From Spirochaetota bacterium (GTDB taxonomy: Bacteria; Spirochaetota; UBA4802; UBA5550), in assembly GCA_016933025.1 (NCBI GenBank), contig JAFGBT010000008.1, positions 1 through 59,529 of the forward strand: a stretch of 59,529 nt of DNA. Direction: 5' to 3'. Positions 1 to 8,930 of this stretch are shown here, one piece after another (within the stretch, counting starts at the first letter, position 1; every line of letters starts with the position of its first letter). The position numbers and the translations under genes are program-made. The notes beneath the pieces were generated by a model. That model was not told where the DNA came from. It made no database searches and worked only from the letters and a program-made list of their open reading frames with translations.

Positions 1-1
1 G

Positions 2-28
2 AAGATTGCGAGGAGGATGCGACAGTGA
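2..28 (+). CDS. possible 3' end of an upstream gene cut by the window edge
   Basis: The second reading frame is open from the window edge to a TGA at 26-28, giving a basic tail (KIARRMRQ). That stop overlaps the GTG start of the next gene by four bases (GTGA), the same coupling used by other gene pairs in this window. This suggests the KAS III-like pair continues an operon that begins outside the window. Only eight codons are visible, so no function can be given. Confidence 0.35.
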   Translation, partial: KIARRMRQ

Positions 29-1062
29 ATAAAATCCGATTTGAAAGCCTTGGCGTATATCTGCCGGAGACGATTGTCACGACAAAAGAACTTGTCGGGA
101 GGATGAAGAATCCCCCCTCCTTTGATCTGGAGGGTTTGACCGGAATCTCAAACAGAAGGTGGAGGTCTGAAACTGACGATTCCTTCACGCTTGCCGCGCA
201 AGCCGCGAAAAAATGCCTTAATAAATCAAATTACAAGCCGGAAGACCTCGACGCGATAATATTCTGCTCGATAACCCGCTTCAAAGACGGGATGTCCTAC
301 TGGCTTGAACCGGGTATGAGCGTCATGCTGAAGCAAGAGCTCGGACTCAGGGAAACGGCTGTCGGTTTTGACATTACCAACGCCTGCGCCGGCATGTGGA
401 CAGGGATCTATCTCCTCCACAGTATGATAAAATCAGGAGCCGTCAGGAACGGCATGGTGTTAAGCGGCGAATGCATTACCACGATAGCCGAAATCGCGTT
501 AAAAGAGATCAAGGATCCGATAGACGATCAATTCGCCTCGCTCACCGTGGGCGATTCGGGCGTGGCGGTTATCCTGGATGAAGCCTCGGGCTGCGGGGAG
601 GGCATCAACTCGATTGAAATGCTGGCCATCGCTAAATACGCGGACCTCTGCTTCGGAATGCCGAGTGTTGAAAATCCCGGAGTCGCAATGTACACTAAAG
701 CTATTGAGATTCACCGGCAGGTAACCAACAACCTTCCCCAGCTTTTGGGGCACCTGAGAACAAAATACAAGATCGACGCCGACGAATTTGATTTCATCAT
801 CCCCCATCAAACCTCGCTGAACGCGCAAATGGGGGTATTGAAAAAGTGCACCGAGTTTCTCGGCAGCGAGGAAATCCCCGAGGTGCTGTTCTCGCTGCAT
901 GATTTCGGGAACACAGCGTCCACATCGCATTTCGTAGTTCTCTATGACTATATTAAGAAAGGCCGGATAAAGAATGGTGCCCGGGTCTTGTTCATTCCGC
1001 TGGCGTCAGGAATAGTGTTCGGCTTCGGCGATGTTATTCTCGGCGATCTGGAGGTTGAATGA
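25..1062 (+). CDS. 3-oxoacyl-ACP synthase III (FabH/KAS III)-like condensing enzyme
   Basis: This is a thiolase-fold condensing enzyme of the KAS III type, 345 residues, slightly longer than FabH. The full catalytic triad is visible: Cys121 in ITNACAG, His261 in IIPHQTS and Asn296 in HDFGNTAS. Such enzymes condense an acyl-CoA or acyl-ACP with a malonyl thioester. The GTG start at 25 has AGGAGG at 11-16. The stop overlaps the start of a second, degenerate KAS III-like gene (ATGA), so the two products may form a heterodimer. The family is clear, but the substrate is not; fatty acid initiation, OleA-like head-to-head condensation or a secondary lipid pathway are all possible. Confidence 0.85.
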   Translation: MNKIRFESLGVYLPETIVTTKELVGRMKNPPSFDLEGLTGISNRRWRSETDDSFTLAAQAAKKCLNKSNYKPEDLDAIIFCSITRFKDGMSYWLEPGMSVMLKQELGLRETAVGFDITNACAGMWTGIYLLHSMIKSGAVRNGMVLSGECITTIAEIALKEIKDPIDDQFASLTVGDSGVAVILDEASGCGEGINSIEMLAIAKYADLCFGMPSVENPGVAMYTKAIEIHRQVTNNLPQLLGHLRTKYKIDADEFDFIIPHQTSLNAQMGVLKKCTEFLGSEEIPEVLFSLHDFGNTASTSHFVVLYDYIKKGRIKNGARVLFIPLASGIVFGFGDVILGDLEVE

Positions 1063-1970
1063 TGGGTACGATAATCAGGGCGACCTCGATATCCCTCGGA
1101 TCAAACAGCTCCATAGATCTGGCGGTCTCGGCCGGGCAGGAATGCATCGCCAAGTCCAAAACCAACAAAAAGGACATCGATCTGCTGCTGAACGTGGGGC
1201 TCTACCGGGACGACAACATCATGGAGCCGGCGATTGCGCCCCTCTTGCAGCAGAAGCTTGATCTCAATATTGATCCGGTGCATAACAGCATGGAAAATGG
1301 GGCGCTGCGGACAACCTTCAGTCTCGACGTGGCAAACAGCACGTGCGGGTTTCTGCATGCCGCACACGTTGCGGACAGCCTTATAAAGACCGGCATGGCA
1401 AACAACGTTCTTATCGTATCAAGCGATGTGCACCCGTCAAAAAAAACAAATCCGGGATTCCCCTATAACCACATCGGCGCGGCGGTGCTCCTGTCTGGTT
1501 CAGATGACACGGAGAAGGGTTTCAGAAAATTTGTTTTCAAAAGCTCGTTTAAAGACATGGAGGGAGCTGGCGCATTATGTTTCGGGTCGCTGTCCAAATT
1601 CGGGACTACCGGAAGGGACTACTTTGAATTTGATATCCATCCCGATTATCCCGAACAAATGCTCGAGTACGCCGGGAAACTGGCCAAAAATTTCATTGAA
1701 CCCTCAAACATGTCACCGGCGGAAATTAACCACGTTGTCGCAAACGAATGCCGGCAGGACTTTGGGAAGCGCATGGTCGAGTTGATAGGGCTTAGTGAAC
1801 ATGCAACGGCGCCCGATATCTTCGGGAAATACGGCAACGGGTGCACGTCCTCGCTTATAATCGGGTATTCGATGTTACAAAATGGCGACAATCTCCGCGA
1901 CGGCGACTCCGTGCTGTTTGTTGGGGCGGGTTCGGGACCCGTTGGCGCCTGCGCGTTGTATACGGTATAA
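1059..1970 (+). CDS. KAS III-like protein lacking the catalytic His
   Basis: A 303-residue protein with the same fold as its upstream neighbour. The nucleophile Cys96 (VANSTCGF) and the later Asn260 (KYGNGCTSS) are present. The segment that normally reads PHQ is VVANECRQ, which puts Asn229 where the catalytic His should be; His225 lies four residues away. It may therefore be a non-decarboxylating acyltransferase, a chain-length partner of the upstream enzyme, or an enzyme using another residue. The start overlaps the upstream stop by four bases, implying matched production of the two subunits. Assignment to the family is good; the activity is inferred. Confidence 0.75.
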   Translation: MMGTIIRATSISLGSNSSIDLAVSAGQECIAKSKTNKKDIDLLLNVGLYRDDNIMEPAIAPLLQQKLDLNIDPVHNSMENGALRTTFSLDVANSTCGFLHAAHVADSLIKTGMANNVLIVSSDVHPSKKTNPGFPYNHIGAAVLLSGSDDTEKGFRKFVFKSSFKDMEGAGALCFGSLSKFGTTGRDYFEFDIHPDYPEQMLEYAGKLAKNFIEPSNMSPAEINHVVANECRQDFGKRMVELIGLSEHATAPDIFGKYGNGCTSSLIIGYSMLQNGDNLRDGDSVLFVGAGSGPVGACALYTV

Positions 1971-2199
1971 TTATGAGATAGTACTGCCCGGATTAACTTT
2001 ATTTTTGCGGTTATTGTCCCTATGAAATATACTTAAAGAAAAGACAGTAACAAATATCTGAGAAAAATGATAGGCTCCGCTACCAGGGCATACATCCATA
2101 GCGTAGGCAGAAACAGGTGCAGATCGGTCCCTTTGTGCACAATGGGACCATTCTGGCGAGGAGATAGTTTTCTTGGTGTTGAACCCAATTGGAGGCGAT

Positions 2200-4398
2200 A
2201 TGGCAAAAATATCATTAATAATCCTATTATTTTCATTTTTTGTTGGCAATGCGTATGCCGGCGTCTTCCCGCTGAACGACGGTCTTGAGTCCGAGAGCCT
2301 CGGTCATTACCTGGAATACCTTGCCGATAAAGATGGAACGCTTTCATTCGAAGAAATCATATCACCGGGGAAAGAAAGGCCGGCATGGGAAAAATCCGGC
2401 AGCACGACGCTGGGTTTCGGATACACCAAGACGGTGTACTGGGTGAAGTTTTCGGTCAAAAACACCGAGGAACATCCTGTAAAATGGCTTCTCCAGCAGC
2501 GCTATCCTCTTATTGAAAACATCACCCTCCACGTGCCGGACAGGGACGGCTCCTACTCGCGAATCGAGACCGGGCACGGCTTTAAATATTCGCAGAGGCC
2601 AGTTGATCACCGCACGTTCGTGTTCCCGCTGGAGACCGAAAGCGGACAGACAGACACCTTTTACATGCGGTATCAATCGGCCGGGAATATCAATATCGTA
2701 TTGAACGCCATCAAGCCAATGGTCTTCGGGAAAAAGATCTTCATTGAATACGCCCTGCTCTGGTTATGTTACGGCAGCATGCTCATCCTCTGCGTATACA
2801 ATATGCTGATCTTTGTCTCAGTCCGCCAGAAAAGCTACATATATTACGCGCTCTACATCTTCTCCGTTAACATCCTGATAATGGTGCTCAACGGTACCGC
2901 GTACCAGTACCTCTGGCCGGAACACCCGTGGTGGGGGTTCAACTGCATGCCCGTTCTGGTCGGCGTGAGCACGGCCCTGCTGATTCAATTCCTCCGTCAT
3001 TTTATCAAATCCTGGGAATTGAACGCGCGGTTTGACGCATGCATGCGGATCCTGGCCCTGGCAAGCCTGTGCAGTTGTATTCCGGTCATTTTCGACCAAT
3101 TCATGATTGGAATGGTTATTTCAATTCTCATGGCCTTCGCAGGCATCGTGATATCAGCGCCCTACGTGCTGTATCTGGCCTTCGCCGGGGTCTCCCGTGA
3201 GTCCAGGTTTCTTGTGCCCGCCTTCACTTTCTTTTTTTCCGGGATGCTCGTCTACTTTGCAAAGACTTTCGGATTGATCATCGACTCGCCGGTGACCGAT
3301 AACATCATGCAGGCGGGCTTCATGCTTCAGGTGGTCCTGTTTTCTCTCGGTCTGGCGGACCAGATCACTACCATGAAGAAAAATCTTCTGGTTCTGAACA
3401 ACGATATCGAGAAAAATGAAAAACTCTCCAGGGAAAGGGCCGAATACCTGCAGGGGGTTGTCGACACGGTCGAGAGCATTTCAGATGAATTGCAGACGGT
3501 CAGCAACGAACTCTCTGAACTTACAGGAAGTTTTTCGCGGGTATCTAGCGAGCAGGCGGCTACCAGCGAAGAGATGTTCGCGACCTTCGAGGAGCTGACT
3601 TCGTCCAACGAAAGCATTATGAATTCCATGTCCCACCAGCAGGAGGAAGGGGGCAAAACGCGCGAGCTCGCCACTACCCTGAAGCTGTCCCAGAAGGAGA
3701 TCGGCGCCGCCAGCGAATCCGTTATTGACAACATCGGCGTTATTTCGGAGTCTACCGGGACTACGGAGTACACCCTGAACGACATGATGGAAAAGATGAA
3801 CATTATCCACGAGGGCGGCACTTCAATCAACCAGTTCATTGACGTGATCAATGACATAACCGACAGAATAAATCTTCTTTCGCTGAATGCCGCCATTGAG
3901 GCGGCGCGCGCGGGCGAGCACGGGCGCGGCTTTGCCGTTGTTGCCGATGAAATCGGCAAGCTGGCCCTGGCGACTTCGGACAATTCGAAAGAAATCTCGG
4001 GTAAAATTTCCATGATAATCCACGATATCAACGAGGGCTTGATGATCGTCAAGAACACCAAGAACGCCATTGACATGACATTCACCATGGTGAATTCGAT
4101 TACCGAACAGATTGGCAGGGTCTCGGAGCTGATGACCAATCAGGGCCATGCAATACATGAAGTGGTGAACCAGGCGGCCCTGATGGATGATCTCTCCAGG
4201 GACATTACGCGCGCGACGACCGAGCAGAACATTTCGATGAACGAGACCATGTCCACTATCGGGCGGCTTGCTCAAATGGCCCAGGACATAACGGTATCCA
4301 ACCAGAAAATAATCGAGCTTTCCCTTTCGGTAGGCAAAAAAGCCGCGGACCTGGATTCAATTGTAAAAAGAGAGAAAACGAGGAACGGGGTTCCCTGA
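2200..4398 (+). CDS. 7TMR-DISM sensor with methyl-accepting chemotaxis output domain
   Basis: About 732 residues. The ATG at 2200 is preferred over an upstream TTG because GGAGG lies at 2191-2195 and the protein then begins with a signal peptide (hydrophobic stretch ending NAYA). The order is: periplasmic 7TMR-DISMED2-like sensor (to about residue 165), seven membrane segments (about 170-400), a coiled coil, and an MCP signalling hairpin near residue 555 (INLLSLNAAIEAARAGEHGRG). Family knowledge says the periplasmic domain binds a small ligand such as a sugar. The output should act on CheA, presumably the one at 48265. It lies alone, with about 230 and 270 bases of non-coding DNA on either side. 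Confidence 0.88.
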   Translation: MAKISLIILLFSFFVGNAYAGVFPLNDGLESESLGHYLEYLADKDGTLSFEEIISPGKERPAWEKSGSTTLGFGYTKTVYWVKFSVKNTEEHPVKWLLQQRYPLIENITLHVPDRDGSYSRIETGHGFKYSQRPVDHRTFVFPLETESGQTDTFYMRYQSAGNINIVLNAIKPMVFGKKIFIEYALLWLCYGSMLILCVYNMLIFVSVRQKSYIYYALYIFSVNILIMVLNGTAYQYLWPEHPWWGFNCMPVLVGVSTALLIQFLRHFIKSWELNARFDACMRILALASLCSCIPVIFDQFMIGMVISILMAFAGIVISAPYVLYLAFAGVSRESRFLVPAFTFFFSGMLVYFAKTFGLIIDSPVTDNIMQAGFMLQVVLFSLGLADQITTMKKNLLVLNNDIEKNEKLSRERAEYLQGVVDTVESISDELQTVSNELSELTGSFSRVSSEQAATSEEMFATFEELTSSNESIMNSMSHQQEEGGKTRELATTLKLSQKEIGAASESVIDNIGVISESTGTTEYTLNDMMEKMNIIHEGGTSINQFIDVINDITDRINLLSLNAAIEAARAGEHGRGFAVVADEIGKLALATSDNSKEISGKISMIIHDINEGLMIVKNTKNAIDMTFTMVNSITEQIGRVSELMTNQGHAIHEVVNQAALMDDLSRDITRATTEQNISMNETMSTIGRLAQMAQDITVSNQKIIELSLSVGKKAADLDSIVKREKTRNGVP

Positions 4399-4666
4399 AG
4401 AAGTAGCGCTCCATTTTTTGTATTTTCAAGGTATACACGCACATAATATTGCATAGGTAATGTACTTGTGGACATGATTGGTAAAAACTTCCTTATTGAT
4501 ACATATGAAATAATAAGCGCTATGCGGGAGAGGGGGATGGGGTGAGGTCAGGAAAGAAGTATGTATTAAAATTGAAATATGAACGACTTTTTCTTGCCAG
4601 CAAGCTCTGAATCATGTATATTCCCCTGGATGCGCCCTTTCGGGCCCGGTTCTAAGCGAGACGCAT

Positions 4667-5662
4667 ATGCATGATAGATACATCGCGCCCGTGCCGTTCC
4701 TTCCCGGCATCGCCGTTGCGCTGCTGTTGTCATCGTCATTGATATCCGCGACGGGATGCTCGGACAGCAAAGACCAGGGCGACCCCGGCCCGCTGATAGC
4801 CCTGTTCAGGTGCTCAGGCTCGTGCGCGGCAAAGACCGTCAATACCGAGTTTTCCAATCCTCAAAAGGTCACCATAAACGGATACGCGGGCCATGCAATG
4901 GAGCCGTTCGTCACGCGCGCGGGCACCGGGTATCTGTTTTTCAACAGCCTCAATGACGGCAATGATACATCATTATATTACGCGGTATGGGTCGATGATG
5001 TGACGTTTACGTCACAGGGAAAAATTAATAACGTTAATGGATCGCCACCCCATCTAGACGCTGTCGCGAGCATGGATACATCCAACAACTTCTATTATAT
5101 ATCCACAAGGAACTGGCCGATAGAAATCCGTAATGTTTATACAGGAACCTTCGCGGCCGGCACAGTGACCCCCAATCCCCCGCTCTCTCTGGACGGCGAC
5201 TTCTACATCAGCGATCCCGGCGGGTGGATCATCATGGACTGCGAGATCAGCCCGGACGGTAATCACCTTTATTTCGTGAACGCGCATTTCTCCGGCGGCT
5301 CCGTACCGGACAGGTCGAATATCGGGATCGCGGAGTATTCCGCGCCGAACACCTTTAACAAGGCCATTGGTAACGAAACGGTCATGGCAGCGGTCAACAC
5401 TAACAACTGCCTCGAGTACGCGCCCTGCATCAGCGATAACGGCCTGGAGCTTTTTTTCACCAGGCTTGATCTCTGTACGGCTGTCTCGGAGATACTGGTG
5501 GCGAAGAGGGCGGATGCGTCCGATCCCTTCGGCGAGCCGGCGCGCATCGGCGCGATCAGCGGCTTTGTTGAGGCGCCGTCTCTCACCGCTGACGGGAAAA
5601 CCCTCTACTATCATATGAATGACGGGGGCGTATATACCATCTACAAGGTTTCACGGCCATGA
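4667..5662 (+). CDS. lipoprotein with PD40/TolB-like beta-propeller repeats
   Basis: A 331-residue secreted protein with a lipobox (SATGC, lipidated Cys31) after a hydrophobic segment. The mature part has propeller-like signatures, for example MDCEISPDGNHLYFV near the middle and APSLTADGKTLYY near the end, typical of WD40-like PD40 blades. It is probably anchored to the outer membrane or in the periplasm. Its stop overlaps the start of the outer-membrane barrel gene downstream (ATGA at 5659-5662), which suggests the two proteins work together. The start has no strong Shine-Dalgarno sequence, so it is less certain than the frame. Confidence 0.75.
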   Translation: MHDRYIAPVPFLPGIAVALLLSSSLISATGCSDSKDQGDPGPLIALFRCSGSCAAKTVNTEFSNPQKVTINGYAGHAMEPFVTRAGTGYLFFNSLNDGNDTSLYYAVWVDDVTFTSQGKINNVNGSPPHLDAVASMDTSNNFYYISTRNWPIEIRNVYTGTFAAGTVTPNPPLSLDGDFYISDPGGWIIMDCEISPDGNHLYFVNAHFSGGSVPDRSNIGIAEYSAPNTFNKAIGNETVMAAVNTNNCLEYAPCISDNGLELFFTRLDLCTAVSEILVAKRADASDPFGEPARIGAISGFVEAPSLTADGKTLYYHMNDGGVYTIYKVSRP

Positions 5663-6558
5663 AAACACGCCTGAGGAATAGTTTCGCAATCATCATATCG
5701 GTCTGTATAATTACTGCCGCATTCCTGCCGGCGTTTGCCGATGATGCGGAAGAATCGGCCGCGCCCGACATGCGGAAAACGCGCGTGAGCCTCGGCGTGT
5801 CGCTCGATTACCTCTGGTGGGACCCGGTGTGGAGGAGAATCAGCCAGGCGGGCGATATGTTCTTCTACTACCTGCTCAATCGCTCCGTCCCCTTCCTCAA
5901 AATCGAGAAGCGCTCCCGGCTTTACGACGTCGACCCGGCGCTGCTCGCCGGCGTCGATCTGGACGTCCGGTTCCCGAAGGGGTGGGGGCTTTCCGCCTCG
6001 GCGCGGGCCGGCGCCTACCGCGACTCCTCGGTCATGGTCGCGTCCGTCACGACGAACCTGTTCTCGCCCTCGGAATACATCAGGTACCGGATCGACACCG
6101 TGAACTTCGGGGGCTCGCTCCTCGCGGCGTACCGGTTCGCGGAGTGGGGCGGGGTGTCGCTGGGCCCGGTCTACCGGGGCTGCGTCCTCAGGGACCGGAC
6201 CTCGAGCTACCTGTCGTCGCAGTCGAGGAAGGAGACGATCCACGAGGTCGGCCTCAGAGCCGGCGCCTCGTTCGATGTCCGGCTGGTCGACAACCTGTTC
6301 ATCAGGCCGTCGGCTTCATTTCTGTATCTCTACGGCACCGTGACCGGGCAGTCGAACGTCTCGGCCCGGGACCACTCCCACGCGGTGGGCGGAGACGCGG
6401 AGGCGTCGCTCGCCTATTTCGTCGAGAAGATACGGATCACCTTTTCGCTCGGCTTCAGGTGCCGGGTGCTCCACTATCTTGAGGTGACCAACCCCGACTA
6501 CCTTAACCGCTGGGACAGCAGCTACGGCCTGACCGAGTCAATCACGTATACGTTTTAA
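5659..6558 (+). CDS. outer-membrane beta-barrel protein with a WWDPVW signature
   Basis: 299 residues with a signal peptide (cleavage near AFA-DD), then alternating polar and hydrophobic strands and a C-terminal aromatic ending (YTF) typical of outer-membrane barrels. Just after the first predicted strand it carries WWDPVW (residues 53-58). The same motif appears at residues 52-57 of the barrel encoded at 33934, although the rest of the two proteins has diverged. It is translationally coupled to the lipoprotein upstream. I do not recognise a named family; a channel or surface-attachment role is only a guess. The codon use is richer in G and C than in the lipoprotein gene. Confidence 0.7.
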   Translation: MKTRLRNSFAIIISVCIITAAFLPAFADDAEESAAPDMRKTRVSLGVSLDYLWWDPVWRRISQAGDMFFYYLLNRSVPFLKIEKRSRLYDVDPALLAGVDLDVRFPKGWGLSASARAGAYRDSSVMVASVTTNLFSPSEYIRYRIDTVNFGGSLLAAYRFAEWGGVSLGPVYRGCVLRDRTSSYLSSQSRKETIHEVGLRAGASFDVRLVDNLFIRPSASFLYLYGTVTGQSNVSARDHSHAVGGDAEASLAYFVEKIRITFSLGFRCRVLHYLEVTNPDYLNRWDSSYGLTESITYTF

Positions 6559-6667
6559 TGAGATCTCTTTAAGGCCTGAATACTCCCCATTTTTTTCTTA
6601 AACTGCATCCCGCATTCCAAAAAGAAGTTGCTTATCACCGCTTAATATGAAATAGTTTTTCTGTCTA

Positions 6668-6770
6668 ATCCCCCCCCCCCTTGGGGGGGGGCATTGAGAA
6701 TTTATCTTGCAACCTTCTCCCCTCTCCCTGTGGGAGAGGGGAGAAGGGGGTGAGGGGGGATTTAGGGGGC
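6668..6770. repeat. C/G-tract inverted-repeat element with a 16-bp perfect hairpin
   Basis: This intergenic block has three parts: an 11-C run joined to a 9-G run by TT (6670-6691), a perfect 16-bp hairpin (6713-6728 with 6732-6747, loop TGT) of the CCCTCTCCC type, and a right end GGGGGATTTAGGGGGC (6755-6770). That right end is the exact reverse complement of 16869-16884 and matches the unit of the array at 59411. It is likely a dispersed, non-coding repeat inserted between genes. A shorter relative of the central hairpin is at 52443-52465. Confidence 0.75.
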
Positions 6771-6822
6771 TGGTTATTCTGGGATTATCATTATCAGAGG
6801 ATCTGCAGGCTGATTTCGGCTC

Positions 6823-8919
6823 ATGAGCGATCGCAGATTTCCACATATCGTCCTTGTTCCGCTATACGCGGCAGTACTGACCGTCGTTTTATCCGGCTGC
6901 GCATACCATAAAAAGCCGCCCGTTGCCTCCAGGGGAGTGCTCGATTGCACCGGATGGAATTTCGATGCGGATGGAATCATTCCGCTCGACGGCGAATGGG
7001 AGTTCTACTGGAACCGGCTCCTCGGTCCGGAGGATTTCAGGAACGCCGGCCTTGAACAGTCGCGTTGGTATATACCGGTGCCGGGAGTCTGGAGCGGCAT
7101 GGTCATCGACAACAGAGAGATCGACTGCGATGGCTTTGCCACCTACCGTCTGCGCGTGCTGATCGGGAGGATTGATGGCCTTCTGGCGCTCAAGCTCCAG
7201 GAAGTGAACACGGCCTGCACCCTGTGGGTCAACGGACGGCAGATACTATCCAACGGCAGGGTCGGAACAAGCAGGGATGGCTATGTCCCGCAGAACTACC
7301 CGAAGTCCGCGGTGTTCCGGCCCGAAGGCGGCCGTCTTGAGCTGATCATGCAGGTGGCAAACTACGACGACGTCATCTGCGGGATTATCAGGAGCGTCCG
7401 GCTCGGCCCGGAGCGTGACATGGCAAGGAGCGGCAATATAAGCCTTGCTTTCGATCTCTTCCTGTTCGGGAGCCTGATGATAATGGGCATCTATCATTTC
7501 GGAATTTTCGCCATCAGGAAAAGCGACCGGTCCGCTCTCTATTTCGGGAGCTTCTGCCTCATTATCGCGGCCCGGCTCGTTTTTACATCCGAGAGGTTTA
7601 TAGAGAGCATTTTCCCCTGCATGCCATGGGGGATCAGCCTGCGCGTCGAATTATTTACCCTGCTTGCATCCCTCTTTTTCGCCCTTTTCATATACGCTCT
7701 CTATAAAGAGGAGATGAGCAGGACCGTGCTGTATATCTTCGCGGTATCGTGCGCCGCGTTCGGCATCATCGTGGTTTCCACGCCGCTCTATGTCTCGATA
7801 CGCGTTCTCCCGGTCTTCCAGGTCATCATTGTCGCCATGGGCCTGTACGGGCTCTATGTCCTGATCAGGGCGGTGATCAACAGGCGGGAGGGTGCGCTGA
7901 TTTTCATTGTCGGCTTTATCATGATCATCCTGACGCTGGTCAACGACATTCTCCATTCGCGGATGATTATCCAGACCGCCTACCTGGTGCCCTTCGGCCT
8001 GTTTCTCTTCATCTTTTCGCAATCCTTCATCCTCTCCGTGAGGTTTTCCAAATCATTAACGAAGGTGGAAGAAATGACGATTAAGCTCGGGGAATACTCG
8101 GACAATCTCGAAGACATGGTGGAACAGCGCACCATGGAGCTTGAGGCGGAAAAAAACAAGCTCGCCCTCCAGAACGAAATCATGGAGAAGGAGCTGAAGC
8201 TGGCGCGCAAGATTCAGCTGCAGTTGATGCCGCAGCGCTACCCCTCCGGAGCCATCTACTCGCTGTACCGGCCGATGCACCTCATAGGCGGCGATTACTA
8301 TGATTTCATCAAGTTCCGGGACGCGGGCAAGATCGGCATATTCATCTGCGACGTGTCAGGGCATGGCGTGCCGGCGGCCCTGGTCGCCTCGATGCTCAAG
8401 AGCATACTCCTCCAGGCGGGGGTGAAGCGGGACGACCCGGCCGAGCTCCTCATGTACCTGAACGGGCTCCTTTTCGGGCAGACCGGAGATAACTTCGTCA
8501 CCGCGTTTTACTGCGTCATCAACATGAAGGAGCGGTCCATCGTCTACTCCAATGCGGGCCACCATCCGCCCTATTTTCTTTCCGGCAACGAGGCCAGAAT
8601 GCTTGACCGGGGGAAGAGCATCCCGCTCGGCATCGTCGACAACGAGGAGCTGTCCTGGCACAGTAAGACGTACCGAAACCACGAGGAGGTCCTCCAGAGA
8701 GACGGCAAGATCGTCCTGTACACCGACGGGCTCGTGGAGGCCGCGGACACGCGCGATTATTCCAGGTTCTTCGGCGGCGCCGAAATGGAATCGGCAATGC
8801 TGGGGATGGCCGCGCTGCCGCACCGGGATTTTGTCGAGGGGCTGTTCGGCAGGCTCGTCGAATTCAGGGGGAGCCAGAGCTTCGACGACGATGTCTGCAT
8901 AATATGCGTGGAGGTATAA
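6823..8919 (+). CDS. lipoprotein 7TMR-DISM sensor with SpoIIE/PP2C phosphatase output
   Basis: 698 residues. It starts with a signal peptide ending in a lipobox (LSGC, Cys26), so the N-terminus may be lipidated as well as membrane-spanning. Then come a jelly-roll, carbohydrate-binding-like sensor (about 35-200), seven membrane segments (about 210-405), a coiled coil (about 410-465) and a SpoIIE-type PP2C phosphatase (about 475-698) with GGDYYDF and CDVSGHGVPAAL metal-binding motifs. Such phosphatases dephosphorylate STAS-domain proteins in partner-switching pathways; a STAS protein is encoded at 52162. The sensor half is organised like that of the MCP at 2200. No strong Shine-Dalgarno sequence precedes the start. 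Confidence 0.87.
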   Translation: MSDRRFPHIVLVPLYAAVLTVVLSGCAYHKKPPVASRGVLDCTGWNFDADGIIPLDGEWEFYWNRLLGPEDFRNAGLEQSRWYIPVPGVWSGMVIDNREIDCDGFATYRLRVLIGRIDGLLALKLQEVNTACTLWVNGRQILSNGRVGTSRDGYVPQNYPKSAVFRPEGGRLELIMQVANYDDVICGIIRSVRLGPERDMARSGNISLAFDLFLFGSLMIMGIYHFGIFAIRKSDRSALYFGSFCLIIAARLVFTSERFIESIFPCMPWGISLRVELFTLLASLFFALFIYALYKEEMSRTVLYIFAVSCAAFGIIVVSTPLYVSIRVLPVFQVIIVAMGLYGLYVLIRAVINRREGALIFIVGFIMIILTLVNDILHSRMIIQTAYLVPFGLFLFIFSQSFILSVRFSKSLTKVEEMTIKLGEYSDNLEDMVEQRTMELEAEKNKLALQNEIMEKELKLARKIQLQLMPQRYPSGAIYSLYRPMHLIGGDYYDFIKFRDAGKIGIFICDVSGHGVPAALVASMLKSILLQAGVKRDDPAELLMYLNGLLFGQTGDNFVTAFYCVINMKERSIVYSNAGHHPPYFLSGNEARMLDRGKSIPLGIVDNEELSWHSKTYRNHEEVLQRDGKIVLYTDGLVEAADTRDYSRFFGGAEMESAMLGMAALPHRDFVEGLFGRLVEFRGSQSFDDDVCIICVEV

Positions 8920-8930
8920 GGAGGTTGAAG

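Noticed and set aside
6670..6691. Sequencing error in the 11-C/9-G run
   Set aside because: The exact length may be wrong, but similar C-tract/G-tract hairpins elsewhere in the window support a real repeat.
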